From Photobacterium toruni (GTDB lineage: Bacteria > Pseudomonadota > Gammaproteobacteria > Enterobacterales > Vibrionaceae): a stretch of DNA of 64,000 nt. Position numbers and translations under genes: made by a program. The notes beneath the pieces are model-generated. The model saw nothing but the letters and a program-made list of their open reading frames with translations. It was not told the origin of the DNA and made no database searches. This document shows positions 50,921 through 64,000 of this stretch, one piece after another. Where the stretch lies: the NCBI RefSeq assembly GCF_024529955.1, contig NZ_AP024854.1, forward strand, positions 496,001 through 560,000, given 5' to 3'. Each line of letters begins with the position of its first letter. The stretch's first letter is position 1.

Positions 50921-51173
50921 GTTGTTGTTAGTGGATTTTCAGTAAAAAAAATGTGACTGAAGTGGGTTTGTTGCAAAAAAGTATATAAAAAAAGCTTGAG
51001 ATTTACTGATGATTTGAGGCAGTATGAGCAAAGATTGATTGCTGGTAGCCAATGCTAACTAGGGGGTAAATACGTTTTATTTCATAGCGTTGAGTGTTTT
51101 TTGTTCAGCGGCTATCTTTGTATTATCAAAATGATATTTATTGAAGCAAATAATTGTTGTTAACATAATTTAT

Positions 51174-51206
51174 AAAAATGGCAGCTTATCTTAGCTGCCA
51201 TTTTTT
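51174..51206 (-). terminator. Terminator of bamD
   Basis: AAAAATGGCAGCT (51174-51186) pairs with AGCTGCCATTTTT (51193-51205), a 13-bp perfect stem with T-runs for the minus-strand gene. Confidence 0.9.
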
Positions 51207-51225
51207 ATGGTTGTATTTTTAGGTA

Positions 51226-51954
51226 TTACTTTACTGGATTAAGTTTAATCACCGCTTCAGTACGTGAAACTTCTTTGTCCAGTTTTAATTTAGCGTAAGC
51301 TGTTTTTTCAAGTAGCAATGATTTACGGGCAGCACTAGTATCTGGGTACAAGCGTTGTACTTGTTGGCAACGATTAATTGCTGCAATCCATGCTTCGCGG
51401 CGTACATAAAAATCCGCAACAGCAAGATCATACTCTGCTAGCTGATTTTTTAAAAAAATCATACGTGCTTTTGCATCTGCGTCATACTGACTATCAGGGA
51501 AGCGTTCTAGTAAGTATTTAAAATCGCGGAATGCTTGGCGTGAAGGGGTTGGATCACGATCAAAACGATCAATATTGAACATATCATGCATAAAACTGCG
51601 ATCTTGTGCCATATGCGTCAGGCCACGCATATAATAAACCCAATCAGCTTGTGGATGAGTAGGATTTAAGCGTAAAAAACGCGCAATAGTGGCTTGAGCT
51701 AATGGCAAATCATCATTTTTGTAGTAGGCATAAATCAAATCTAACTGAACTTGATTTGAGTAAGCGCCAAATGGATAACGAGAGTCCATTGCTTCTAAGC
51801 GCTCGATAGCATTGTTCCAATTACCACTCTGCAATGCTTGCTGAGCTGTGGAATATAAGTCTGATGGTGGAACATCAGGAATGACTTTTTCAGTACTGGA
51901 ACAGCCTGAAAGCAAGGCTACAGCTAGAAAAGTCGATATTGTCAGGCGTTTCAT
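51226..51954 (-). CDS. bamD: Outer membrane protein assembly lipoprotein BamD
   Basis: BamD is the essential lipoprotein of the BAM complex that inserts beta-barrel proteins in the outer membrane. The 242-residue protein has a signal ending LLSGC (Cys18) and five tetratricopeptide-like helical repeats, e.g. PSDLYSTAQQALQSGNWNNAIERLEAMDSRYPFG (core AQQALQSGNWNNAIERLE) and MRGLTHMAQDRSFMHDMFNIDRFDRDPTPSRQAFRDFKYLLERFPDSQYDADA (cores RGLTHMAQDRS and DRDPTPSRQAFRDFKYLLE). Divergent from rluD, as in E. coli. Confidence 0.97.
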   Translation of the reverse strand: MKRLTISTFLAVALLSGCSSTEKVIPDVPPSDLYSTAQQALQSGNWNNAIERLEAMDSRYPFGAYSNQVQLDLIYAYYKNDDLPLAQATIARFLRLNPTHPQADWVYYMRGLTHMAQDRSFMHDMFNIDRFDRDPTPSRQAFRDFKYLLERFPDSQYDADAKARMIFLKNQLAEYDLAVADFYVRREAWIAAINRCQQVQRLYPDTSAARKSLLLEKTAYAKLKLDKEVSRTEAVIKLNPVK

Positions 51955-52126
51955 TACGGCGTCAGTTTCCTTGATAAAAATTTTATTTTGCTCGATCCAT
52001 TACGGACTGAGCCGTTAACAGATACAATGACATTATATTAGTTTACATCAAGCATCGTTTTATTAAGCTTGGTACATTTTACGCAGCGTATGGCAATTAG
52101 TCTCACGCTTTTTAAAAAAGTTCGTT

Positions 52127-53101
52127 ATGGCACAGCAAATAGAATTAACAAATACAGTTAGCGAAAGCCAACTAGGTAAGCGCCTTGATCAGGTTATTGC
52201 TGAATTATATCCAGATTACTCCCGCTCTCGTATCAAAGAGTGGATTCTAAAAGACATGGTTTCAGTAAACGGTAAAATTGACAACAAACCACGTTCAAAA
52301 ATGATGGGTGGTGAAGAATTATTTATTCAAGCCGAAATCGAAGATGAAATGCGCTGGATTGCGCAAGACCTTCCACTTGATGTTGTCTATGAAGATGATG
52401 ACATTTTAGTGATTAATAAACCACGTGATTTTGTAGTGCATCCAGGTGCGGGAACTCCTGATGGTACAGTGTTAAATGCGCTGTTATATCATTACCCTGC
52501 ATTGGCTGAAGTACCACGTGTAGGTATTGTGCACCGTTTGGATAAAGACACGACGGGTTTAATGGTTGTGGCAAAGACTATTCAATCACAAACACGTTTA
52601 GTGCGTGCGTTACAAAAGCGTAAGATCACCCGTGAATACGAAGCGATTGCAATCGGTCAAATGACCGGTGGTGGTACGATAGAGAAACCTATTGGTCGTC
52701 ATGCAACTAAGCGTATTTGTATGGCGGTACATGAGTTAGGTAAAGACGCGATTACCCATTACCGTGTTGCTGAGCGTTTCCGTGAGCATACGCGTATTGT
52801 GTTACGTCTAGAAACCGGCCGTACTCACCAAATCCGTGTACACATGTCATACATGAGTCATCCGTTAATTGGTGATGTGATCTATGGTGGTCGTCCTCGT
52901 CCACCACGTAATGCGTCTGATGAATTTATTCATGCGTTGCGTTCATTTGACCGTCAAGCATTGCATGCACGTATGTTGCGTTTATCACACCCAATGACGG
53001 GTGAGTTAATGGAATGGCATGCACCACTACCTAACGATATGGTAGCGATGATTGATATTTTACGTAAAGATAACGCTGAAAATAACGAAGATATGTATTA
53101 A
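52127..53101 (+). CDS. rluD: 23S rRNA pseudouridine(1911/1915/1917) synthase RluD
   Basis: RluD modifies three uridines in helix 69 of 23S rRNA and is important for 50S assembly. The 324-residue protein has an N-terminal S4 RNA-binding domain (about 18-80) and a catalytic domain with GIVHRLDKDTTGLMVVAKT (Asp about 139), VVHPGAGTPDGTVLNALLYH (core VVHPGAGTPDGTVLN) and RLETGRTHQIRVHMSYMSHPLIGD (core ETGRTHQIRVHM). It shares one base with pgeF (TAATG). Confidence 0.96.
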   Translation: MAQQIELTNTVSESQLGKRLDQVIAELYPDYSRSRIKEWILKDMVSVNGKIDNKPRSKMMGGEELFIQAEIEDEMRWIAQDLPLDVVYEDDDILVINKPRDFVVHPGAGTPDGTVLNALLYHYPALAEVPRVGIVHRLDKDTTGLMVVAKTIQSQTRLVRALQKRKITREYEAIAIGQMTGGGTIEKPIGRHATKRICMAVHELGKDAITHYRVAERFREHTRIVLRLETGRTHQIRVHMSYMSHPLIGDVIYGGRPRPPRNASDEFIHALRSFDRQALHARMLRLSHPMTGELMEWHAPLPNDMVAMIDILRKDNAENNEDMY

Positions 53102-53829
53102 TGCGAACCATTATTCCTAACTGGCCCGCTCCAGCTAATGTATTAACGGTCAGTACAACCCGTTTTGGCGGTGTCAGTTCTGCGCCTTACGATGCACTTA
53201 ATTTGGGATTGCATGTTGGGGATGATGTAAGTTCAGTACTGACAAATCGGCAATTACTGAAACAACATTGTTGGTTAACGGCAGAGCCAGCATGGCTAAA
53301 TCAAATTCACAGCCCAATTGTGATTGATCTTACTGTACCGTTAACTGACGTTATCGATGCTGATGGTAGTTTTACCCGTGTGCCTGGCTTAGCCTGTGCC
53401 ATCATGACGGCTGACTGTTTGCCTGTTCTTTTGTGTAATAAGCAAGGAACTGAAGTGGCTGCTGTTCATGCTGGGTGGCGGGGACTTGCTGCTGGAGTGA
53501 TAGATAACGCCATTGCTAAGTTCTCTTGTCCTGCAGCTGATATTATGGCGTGGATGGGGCCGGCAATTGGTCCAACAGCGTTTGAAGTTGGTAGTGAAGT
53601 GCGACAGCAGTTTATTGATGTTGATGTCAAAGCTGCTGATGCTTTTGTTGCTCATGGTGATAAGTGGTTAGCTAATTTATATTTATTAGCGCGACAGCGT
53701 TTACAACGACACGGTATCAGCGCTATTTATGGTGGTGAGTACTGCACGTTTAATAATGACGAGTTGTTTTATTCTTATCGTCGTCAAGCCATCACTGGGC
53801 GCCAAGCATCCTTGATTTGGCTGCGTTAA
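53101..53829 (+). CDS. pgeF: Purine nucleoside phosphorylase/laccase-like PgeF (YfiH)
   Basis: PgeF/YfiH was formerly called a polyphenol oxidase; the family is now known for purine nucleoside cleavage activity and for removing misincorporated serine in peptidoglycan precursors. The 242-residue protein has WLNQIHSPIVIDL (His about 71), AIMTADCLPVLLCN (Cys about 107) and VAAVHAGWRGLAAGV (His about 124), the zinc/catalytic triad. It overlaps rluD by one base as in E. coli, and a terminator follows. Confidence 0.93.
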   Translation: MRTIIPNWPAPANVLTVSTTRFGGVSSAPYDALNLGLHVGDDVSSVLTNRQLLKQHCWLTAEPAWLNQIHSPIVIDLTVPLTDVIDADGSFTRVPGLACAIMTADCLPVLLCNKQGTEVAAVHAGWRGLAAGVIDNAIAKFSCPAADIMAWMGPAIGPTAFEVGSEVRQQFIDVDVKAADAFVAHGDKWLANLYLLARQRLQRHGISAIYGGEYCTFNNDELFYSYRRQAITGRQASLIWLR

Positions 53830-53857
53830 TTTTTCAGAATTTACAACAAATATTAAG

Positions 53858-53892
53858 CGGGTATATTGGCTAACAATGTACCCGTTTTTTTT
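53858..53892 (+). terminator. Intrinsic terminator of rluD-pgeF
   Basis: CGGGTATATTG (53858-53868) pairs with CAATGTACCCG (53874-53884) over 11 bp around GCTAA, followed by eight T. Confidence 0.92.
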
Positions 53893-53918
53893 GCAGCATT
53901 ATTTTGCGTTTTAATAGT

Positions 53919-53947
53919 CTTGAAAAATCCCTACCAACTACCATATA
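53919..53947 (+). promoter_or_regulatory. Heat-shock (sigma-32) promoter of clpB
   Basis: CTTGAAA (53919-53925), 15 bases, then CCATATA (53941-53947) match the sigma-32 pattern CTTGAA and CCCATNT. It lies about 40 bases before clpB. Confidence 0.8.
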
Positions 53948-53985
53948 ACTAGTAACAGGTTATTAAATTTATTATTGGGGGACCT

Positions 53986-56565
53986 ATGCGTCTTGACCGA
54001 TTTACTAGTAAGTTCCAAGCTGCTATTTCTGATGCGCAGTCATTAGCTTTAGGGCGCGATCATCAGTACATTGAACCTGCTCATCTTATGGTGGCGTTAT
54101 TAAACCAAGAAGGCAGTACTGTACGTCCGTTACTTACCCTTTTGAATGTAGATTCTACTCAGCTTCGTTCGCGCTTGGGTGAGATCCTAGAGCGCATTCC
54201 AAAAGTGACAGGTATTGGTGGTGAGGTTCAACTATCTAATAGCATGGGCACGTTATTAAACATGTGTGACAAACTCGCACAAAAACGTAATGACAAATTT
54301 ATTTCATCTGAATTATTTATCCTCGCAGCCGTTGATAACGATAAAGGTCCTGTTGGGGATTTATTACGTGAATTTGGTTTAAAAGCGGATCAGATAAGTA
54401 AAGCGATTGATCAAATTCGTGGTGGACAAAAAGTGGATGACCAAAACGCAGAAGAAAATCGCCAAGCATTAGCTAAATATACAATCGACTTAACAGAACG
54501 TGCAGAGCAAGGTCGATTAGATCCTGTGATTGGTCGTGATGATGAAATTCGTCGTACTATTCAAGTATTACAACGCCGAACTAAAAATAACCCCGTTATT
54601 ATTGGTGAGCCGGGTGTGGGTAAAACCGCCATTGTTGAAGGCTTAGCACAACGTATTGTAAATGGTGAAGTGCCTGAGGGTTTGCGTGATAAGCGTGTTC
54701 TTTCATTAGATATGGGTTCATTGATCGCTGGCGCTAAATTCCGCGGTGAATTTGAAGAGCGTTTAAAAGCAGTATTAAACGAACTGTCTCAAGAAGACGG
54801 TCGCGTAATTTTATTTATTGATGAAATCCATACTATGGTCGGCGCTGGTAAAGGTGAAGGCTCAATGGATGCGGGTAACATGTTAAAACCTGCGCTTGCT
54901 CGTGGTGAGCTTCATTGTGTAGGTGCGACAACGTTAAACGAATACCGTCAGTATTTAGAAAAAGATGCGGCATTAGAACGTCGTTTCCAAAAAGTGCTGG
55001 TGGATGAACCAAGTGTTGAAGATACCATTGCTATTTTACGTGGTCTAAAAGAGCGTTATGAGCTTCATCACCATGTAGAAATTACAGATCCTGCGATTGT
55101 AGCGGCTGCCACCTTGTCGCACCGTTATATTTCAGATCGACAATTGCCAGATAAGGCGATTGATCTTATCGATGAAGCAGCATCAAGCATTCGTATGCAA
55201 ATCGACTCTAAACCCGAATCAATGGATCGCTTAGAGCGTCGTATTATTCAGTTAAAGATTGAACAGCAAGCATTAGAAAAAGAAAGTGATGATGCGAGCC
55301 AAAAACGGTTAAGTGATTTACTTGAAGAGCTAGATATTAAAGAGCGTGAATATTCTGAACTTGAAGAAGTATGGAATGCTGAAAAAGCCTCTTTATCTGG
55401 GACTCAACATATTAAAGCTGAGCTAGAACAAGCCCGTACGGATGTTGAAATTGCTCGTCGTGCGGGTGATCTAAATCGCATGTCTGAGTTACAGTATGGC
55501 CGCATTCCGGAACTTGAAAAGCAACTCGATCTTGCCGCTCAAGCTGAAATGCAAGATATGACGTTACTTAAAAATAAAGTAACTGATGTTGAAATTGCCG
55601 ATGTACTTTCTAAAGCAACAGGTATTCCGGTCGCTAAAATGCTGGAAGGCGAGCGTGATAAATTATTACGCATGGAAGATGAATTACATAATCGTGTTAT
55701 TGGTCAAGAAGAAGCTGTTGAAGCGGTAGCTAATGCAATTCGTCGTAGCCGTGCCGGTTTATCTGATCCACAGCGTCCAATCGGTTCATTCTTATTCTTA
55801 GGCCCAACTGGTGTAGGTAAAACTGAATTATGTAAGTCACTGGCGAACTTTATGTTTGATAGTGAAGATGCGATGGTGCGTATCGACATGTCTGAGTTTA
55901 TGGAAAAACACTCAGTGGCACGTTTAGTGGGTGCGCCTCCAGGCTATGTAGGTTATGAAGAAGGTGGTTACCTAACGGAAGCGGTTCGTCGTCGTCCATA
56001 TTCTGTTATTTTACTTGATGAAGTAGAAAAAGCGCATCCTGATGTGTTTAATATTTTATTACAGGTATTAGATGATGGACGTTTAACTGATGGTCAAGGT
56101 CGTACCGTTGATTTCCGTAATACAGTGATCATTATGACTTCAAACTTAGGTTCTGATCGTATTCAAGAACACTTTGGTAGTTTGGATTACGAAGGCATTA
56201 AAGCATTAGTGATGGAAGTTGTTGGCCAACATTTCCGTCCTGAGTTTATTAACCGCGTTGATGAAACTGTCGTGTTCCACCCATTGGGTAAAGAGAATAT
56301 TAAACATATTGCTTCGATTCAGCTTGCGCGTTTGGAAAAACGTTTAGCGGAGAAAGATTTCCAGCTAGATGTTCAAGAGAGTGCGTTAGAGTTAATTTCT
56401 GATGCTGGTTTTGATCCTGTATTTGGTGCGCGTCCATTAAAACGTGCAATTCAGCAATACATTGAGAATCCATTAGCTCAAGATTTGTTATCAGGTAAAT
56501 TTATGCCAGGTAAACCAATCGTGTTGTCAGTAGAAGACGATAAGATTATTGCTAAACAAGCATGA
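53986..56565 (+). CDS. clpB: Disaggregase chaperone ClpB
   Basis: ClpB is the hexameric AAA+ machine that, with DnaK, pulls aggregated proteins apart after heat shock. The 859-residue protein has a Clp-N domain (1-145, [22 protein letters not shown]; core [15 protein letters not shown]), AAA1 with Walker [10 protein letters not shown] (about 206-214) and [13 protein letters not shown], a coiled-coil middle domain (about 410-525), and AAA2 with GPTGVGKTE (about 606-614) and [21 protein letters not shown] ribosome-binding site and a sigma-32 promoter precede it. It lies upstream of an rRNA operon, as in E. coli. Confidence 0.97.
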   Translation: MRLDRFTSKFQAAISDAQSLALGRDHQYIEPAHLMVALLNQEGSTVRPLLTLLNVDSTQLRSRLGEILERIPKVTGIGGEVQLSNSMGTLLNMCDKLAQKRNDKFISSELFILAAVDNDKGPVGDLLREFGLKADQISKAIDQIRGGQKVDDQNAEENRQALAKYTIDLTERAEQGRLDPVIGRDDEIRRTIQVLQRRTKNNPVIIGEPGVGKTAIVEGLAQRIVNGEVPEGLRDKRVLSLDMGSLIAGAKFRGEFEERLKAVLNELSQEDGRVILFIDEIHTMVGAGKGEGSMDAGNMLKPALARGELHCVGATTLNEYRQYLEKDAALERRFQKVLVDEPSVEDTIAILRGLKERYELHHHVEITDPAIVAAATLSHRYISDRQLPDKAIDLIDEAASSIRMQIDSKPESMDRLERRIIQLKIEQQALEKESDDASQKRLSDLLEELDIKEREYSELEEVWNAEKASLSGTQHIKAELEQARTDVEIARRAGDLNRMSELQYGRIPELEKQLDLAAQAEMQDMTLLKNKVTDVEIADVLSKATGIPVAKMLEGERDKLLRMEDELHNRVIGQEEAVEAVANAIRRSRAGLSDPQRPIGSFLFLGPTGVGKTELCKSLANFMFDSEDAMVRIDMSEFMEKHSVARLVGAPPGYVGYEEGGYLTEAVRRRPYSVILLDEVEKAHPDVFNILLQVLDDGRLTDGQGRTVDFRNTVIIMTSNLGSDRIQEHFGSLDYEGIKALVMEVVGQHFRPEFINRVDETVVFHPLGKENIKHIASIQLARLEKRLAEKDFQLDVQESALELISDAGFDPVFGARPLKRAIQQYIENPLAQDLLSGKFMPGKPIVLSVEDDKIIAKQA

Positions 56566-56607
56566 TCAAAAATTAAATGGTTGAAATAACCAATTATCGT
56601 TAATAAT

Positions 56608-56639
56608 CGCCTTAGTATGAATGTGCTAAGGCGTTTTTT
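56608..56639 (+). terminator. Intrinsic terminator of clpB
   Basis: CGCCTTAG (56608-56615) pairs with CTAAGGCG (56626-56633), followed by six T. Confidence 0.92.
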
Positions 56640-56732
56640 ATTATTGGGGTTTGTTTAAAACAGACGTTACTTGTAATGAAAGGTGTTTTATTTGTCATAA
56701 ATTACCATTATTGATTAATGGTTAAGCGAACA

Positions 56733-56782
56733 GATAAAAATAATAAAAATAAGGTTGTCAGCAGATAAAATCCCCCTATAAT
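56733..56782 (+). promoter_or_regulatory. rRNA operon promoter P1 with UP element
   Basis: An A/T-rich block (56733-56752) resembles an UP element, followed by -35 TTGTCA (56755-56760), 16 bases and a perfect -10 TATAAT (56777-56782). The bases after it (GCGACCTC) are GC-rich, the discriminator that makes rRNA promoters sensitive to (p)ppGpp, the product of RelA from this window. The stretch 56640-57063 holds no gene. Confidence 0.9.
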
Positions 56783-56832
56783 GCGACCTCACTGACACGG
56801 ACAACGGCGCAAGCAGTTACCGATAGTCAGTA

Positions 56833-56844
56833 TGTTCTTTAACA
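56833..56844 (+). promoter_or_regulatory. boxA antitermination site in the rRNA leader
   Basis: TGTTCTTTAACA closely matches boxA (TGCTCTTTAACA), which loads the NusB/NusE antitermination complex. The same sequence recurs before the 23S gene. Confidence 0.88.
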
Positions 56845-56854
56845 ATTTGACCAT

Positions 56855-56872
56855 GCAATCTGTGTGGGCACT
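56855..56872 (+). other. 5' arm of the 16S rRNA processing stem
   Basis: GCAATCTGTGTGG pairs perfectly with CCACACAGATTGC at 58652-58664, extended to 18 bp with one wobble. Such stems enclose pre-16S RNA for RNase III cutting. Confidence 0.85.
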
Positions 56873-57063
56873 CACTGAAGAGTTAAGTCGAAAGATTTAT
56901 CAATAAACTGAGTGACCAATACAAAATAGCCCAATCTATTTATAGAGAAGATTATTTTGGCACAGTTATTTAATTATCATTCTTTGAATGATAAAAAGCT
57001 TTAATTTACTACGGTATTTAAAGTCAGTATTTATTGAGCCGGTCGAAAGACCAACAAAACTTT

Positions 57064-58621
<1,558 letters not shown>

Positions 58622-58651
58622 CCTAAAGACTTATACTGTTTTATGCAGTGT

Positions 58652-58664
58652 CCACACAGATTGC
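58652..58664 (+). other. 3' arm of the 16S rRNA processing stem
   Basis: CCACACAGATTGC is the perfect complement of 56855-56867 across the 16S gene. Confidence 0.85.
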
Positions 58665-58694
58665 CTGGTTAAAATGTAGAACGTAAAAAGACTT

Positions 58695-58771
<77 letters not shown>

Positions 58772-58815
58772 CTTTTTCTCCCAGAAAAAGTGATGGTATA
58801 GTCTTTTAAATCGTT

Positions 58816-58891
58816 GGGGTTATAGCTCAGCTGGGAGAGCGCCTGCCTTGCACGCAGGAGGTCTGCGGTTCGATCCCGCATAGCTCCACCA
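58816..58891 (+). tRNA. tRNA-Ala(UGC)
   Basis: 76 bases with acceptor GGGGTTA/TAGCTCC (one G-U), anticodon TGC in CCTTGCACGC, T-arm GCGGTTCGATCCCGC and encoded CCA. The usual Ile-Ala pair of spacer tRNAs. The rest of the spacer, 58892-59225, has only the boxA and processing arms. Confidence 0.97.
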
Positions 58892-58964
58892 CTCTTTAAA
58901 CGCACTTCTCTTTTTATAGAGATGAAAAGTGTTTTTAAAAAGTGGTTATCTAACGATGATTACA

Positions 58965-58976
58965 TGTTCTTTAACA
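58965..58976 (+). promoter_or_regulatory. boxA antitermination site before 23S rRNA
   Basis: TGTTCTTTAACA is identical to the boxA in the leader. Confidence 0.88.
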
Positions 58977-59206
58977 ATTTGGAAAGCTGACTAGTAAATT
59001 CAATCGAAAGATTGATTTTAAAAAATGTTTTTATGCTTCTTATAAAAGAAGAATAAAAACGAGTTCTCAAAACATACACATTCAAGTGTCTGTGTTTGCT
59101 TTCACTTTTTAAAGTGAAGACAAATAAATGAGTCCGGCGAAAAACCAATGTTTAATATTTTCTTGATCGGATTATTAAACACAAACCTTGGTTGTTTGAA
59201 CATGCA

Positions 59207-59225
59207 AGACCTCTTGGGGTTGTAT
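59207..59225 (+). other. 5' arm of the 23S rRNA processing stem
   Basis: The segment with CTTGGGGTTGTAT pairs with ATACAACACCCAAG starting near 62118, with an internal mismatch, bringing the 23S ends together as expected for RNase III processing. Confidence 0.75.
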
Positions 59226-62118
<2,893 letters not shown>

Positions 62119-62253
62119 TACAACACCCAAGGGGTTTTTCTTCTCAAAAGAGAAGAGACGGACTCTACAAACGCTTGAATGAGTGTGAGAACAACTAGTT
62201 AGATTTTCCCAGATTGCTATTTATTGCCACAAGGTAATAAATAAAACAGAATT

Positions 62254-62373
62254 TGCTTGGCGACCATAGCGTTATGGACCCACCTGATCCCATGCCGAAC
62301 TCAGTAGTGAAACGTAATAGCGCCGATGGTAGTGTGGGGTCTCCCCATGTGAGAGTAGGACATCGCCAGGCTT
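62254..62373 (+). rRNA. rrf: 5S ribosomal RNA
   Basis: About 120 bases from TGCTTGGCGACCATAGCG to CATCGCCAGGCTT; the two ends pair, and the core CCCATGCCGAACTCAG is the standard bacterial 5S loop. Confidence 0.96.
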
Positions 62374-62439
62374 TAATTTCGTTTTTATCTTTTATAAAGG
62401 TAGAGACAACAAGTTGCATTTATGCTGAATAGACACTGC

Positions 62440-62516
62440 GGAGTGGTAGTTCAGTTGGTTAGAATACCGGCCTGTCACGCCGGGGGTCGCGGGTTCGAGT
62501 CCCGTCCACTCCGCCA
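62440..62516 (+). tRNA. tRNA-Asp(GUC)
   Basis: 77 bases with acceptor GGAGTGG/CCACTCC, anticodon GTC in CCTGTCACGC, T-arm GCGGGTTCGAGTCCCGT and encoded CCA. A distal tRNA-Asp is also found in some E. coli rRNA operons. Confidence 0.97.
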
Positions 62517-62522
62517 TTTATT

Positions 62523-62558
62523 AAAAAAACCTGAATCGAAAGATTCAGGTTTTTTTTC
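62523..62558 (+). terminator. Terminator of the rRNA operon
   Basis: AAACCTGAATC and GATTCAGGTTT form an 11-bp or longer stem around a GAAA tetraloop, followed by a T-run. Confidence 0.94.
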
Positions 62559-62737
62559 GTCTGTATAAAAGTAAAATGATGCAGAATAGAGATGGCGGGG
62601 TTGTGATTCTGTTGGCTACAATATTATTCTATAAAATATAGGTAAACTTATATTGAGCAACTAACCTGCAATTTTTAATAAATGAAGCATAAAATTAGAT
62701 ATGTTTATCATTTTATTGAAGGTTAAACTATTTTGGT

Positions 62738-63973
62738 ATGGGAATTTCACCAGAAGCACCTTTAGTTACTCAGGTAAAAGAGGTGATTAAAGATAAATGG
62801 GATATTTTCTTTTTAACTATATTAATTATAAGTATGGGGCAATTAAGTTTAGGACTAGTATTTCCTCTTTTGCCTTGGATTAGTGATAGTTTTAATATTA
62901 ATCAACATGTTGTTGAATGGGTAATTATAGGGTATTTATTGGGTTATGGGCCTTCTCAATTAATATATGGTCCTTTATCTTATATTTACGGTAGACGACT
63001 TACTTTATTCGTTGGACTATTTATATCTATATTAGGGTTAGTAATAATATTTTTATATTCAGATAAGTTTTATTGTTTGGTTATTGGTCGTTTTATTCAA
63101 GGCATTGGGAGTGGTTGTGAATCTGTAATTGCCCGTTCAATTCTACATGATAGCTATAAAAATAAGTTTTTTTTAACAGCTGTAACTGGATTATCTATTA
63201 TTTCGGCTTTTATTCCTATTTTTTCACCTATTGTCGGTGGGTTAGTTAATCATAATTTTGGATGGGTGGCTGTTTTTGATGTATTGTTAATTTATGTTAT
63301 TTTAGGTTATCTGGTATTAGTTTTTTATTTACCGGAGACATTAAAAACATCTAGAGATAAAATATCTTTTATTCCAATTGTTTTATATTACCGAGACTTA
63401 TTAACAGATAGATACTTTTTGTCTTATGCTATTATGGGATGGATTAATTGGGCTTTGGTTATTTTTTGTGGTGCTTTATCTCCATTTATTTTTGAGCGTC
63501 AATTTGGGTTAAGTTCTGAAAATTACGCATATTGGACAATAATACCTGCCATTTCTTTTTTATTATCAAGTTTTATCTGTTTTATTTTACGTAAATCTTA
63601 TGGTAGTCATCATATTGTATTTATAGCACCTTTTATTCAATTTGTTGTTGGGGTGTTATTTATCATTTACCCTTTAAATATTTATATTATCACCTTGGGT
63701 TTTATTGGTATTTCTATTGCTCAAGCTTTTATTTATCCTTGTTCTCAATCATTACTACTTGTACCGTATAGTAATAAATTTGGAACCGTTAGTGCTTTAT
63801 CTGGTAGTGGACAAATGGTCTCTGCGGCTTTATTTATATTATTTTTTATATATGCAGGATTTAATCATATTAGGGCTTTAGCTGTGCTATTTTTATTAAC
63901 CTCGTTTATAGGGTTAATATTAGCGTTAATAGGTAAAAATAGTAAATCTACAGCGGTTTTGAATGCGGATTAG
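62738..63973 (+). CDS. MFS transporter, Bcr/CflA-like drug-efflux type
   Basis: The 411-residue protein has about 12 hydrophobic helices (residues 20-400) and the major-facilitator pattern; GYLLGYGPSQLIYGPLSYIYGRR (core QLIYGPLSYIYGRR, about 73-86) is the conserved loop 2-3, and RFIQGIGSGCESVIAR (about 119-134) and PIVGGLVNHNFGWVAVF (about 164-180) fit helices 4 and 5 of drug-proton antiporters. Substrate is unknown. The gene is much more AT-rich than its neighbours (runs of TTA, ATT, TTT codons), the ribosome-binding site is weak, and it lies directly behind an rRNA operon, so recent transfer is plausible. A possible hairpin (63973-63992) follows the stop. Confidence 0.85.
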   Translation: MGISPEAPLVTQVKEVIKDKWDIFFLTILIISMGQLSLGLVFPLLPWISDSFNINQHVVEWVIIGYLLGYGPSQLIYGPLSYIYGRRLTLFVGLFISILGLVIIFLYSDKFYCLVIGRFIQGIGSGCESVIARSILHDSYKNKFFLTAVTGLSIISAFIPIFSPIVGGLVNHNFGWVAVFDVLLIYVILGYLVLVFYLPETLKTSRDKISFIPIVLYYRDLLTDRYFLSYAIMGWINWALVIFCGALSPFIFERQFGLSSENYAYWTIIPAISFLLSSFICFILRKSYGSHHIVFIAPFIQFVVGVLFIIYPLNIYIITLGFIGISIAQAFIYPCSQSLLLVPYSNKFGTVSALSGSGQMVSAALFILFFIYAGFNHIRALAVLFLLTSFIGLILALIGKNSKSTAVLNAD

Positions 63974-64000
63974 CTGTTATTTTAATAGTAGCCATTTAGG

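Overview
This window is core chromosome of a gammaproteobacterium of the family Vibrionaceae, most likely Photobacterium. The evidence is the AT-rich coding style, the 16S rRNA sequence, the gene order and an extreme multiplication of tRNA genes. Almost all gene blocks are familiar from Escherichia coli and Vibrio, so function can be assigned with confidence across most of the window. No database search was possible; assignments rest on recognised protein motifs, family lengths and conserved neighbourhoods.

Layout. 1-1.6 kb: the end of the recO-pdxJ-acpS operon. 1.7-12.4 kb: barA (minus strand) diverging from rlmD, relA, mazG, pyrG and eno, which link the BarA signalling kinase, rRNA methylation, (p)ppGpp synthesis and CTP synthesis. 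12.7-18.6 kb: the ftsB-ispD-ispF-truD-surE-pcm-nlpD-rpoS cluster (division, isoprenoids, tRNA modification, protein repair, amidase activation, stationary-phase sigma factor), converging on mutS. 21.6-29.1 kb: pncC, recA with an SOS box, a Kch-type potassium channel where recX is usually found, then alaS, lysC and csrA.

29.3-31.6 kb: the most striking region, a tRNA array of 3 tRNA-Ser(GCU) and 14 tRNA-Arg(ACG) genes. The last 12 Arg genes form an almost perfect 126-bp tandem repeat. Its spacers can fold into a hairpin whose pairing survives every spacer change. One promoter and one terminator seem to bracket the whole array. The corresponding E. coli locus (serV-argV-argY-argZ-argQ) has one Ser and four Arg genes.

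31.8-38.2 kb: yqaA, an M16 zinc-peptidase lipoprotein, gshA, a lytic-transglycosylase-like lipoprotein and luxS. 38.3-44.2 kb: corB and ypjD (minus strand), then ffh and the rpsP-rimM-trmD-rplS operon. 44.3-46.6 kb: a MITE-like element, a short CstA-family transporter and a YfiL-like lipoprotein. 46.8-51 kb: aroF-tyrA (with a TyrR-type box) converging on pheA, preceded by raiA with a CRP-type site. 51.2-56.6 kb: bamD (minus strand), rluD, pgeF and a heat-shock-promoted clpB. 56.7-62.6 kb: a complete rRNA operon, 16S-tRNA-Ile-tRNA-Ala-23S-5S-tRNA-Asp. 62.7-64 kb: an AT-rich MFS efflux-type transporter, the likeliest recent acquisition.

I found no phage, insertion sequence, CRISPR array or defence system. 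The best candidates for something under-described are the tRNA-Arg array with its spacer hairpins and extended acceptor stems, and a possible attenuator ahead of rpsP.
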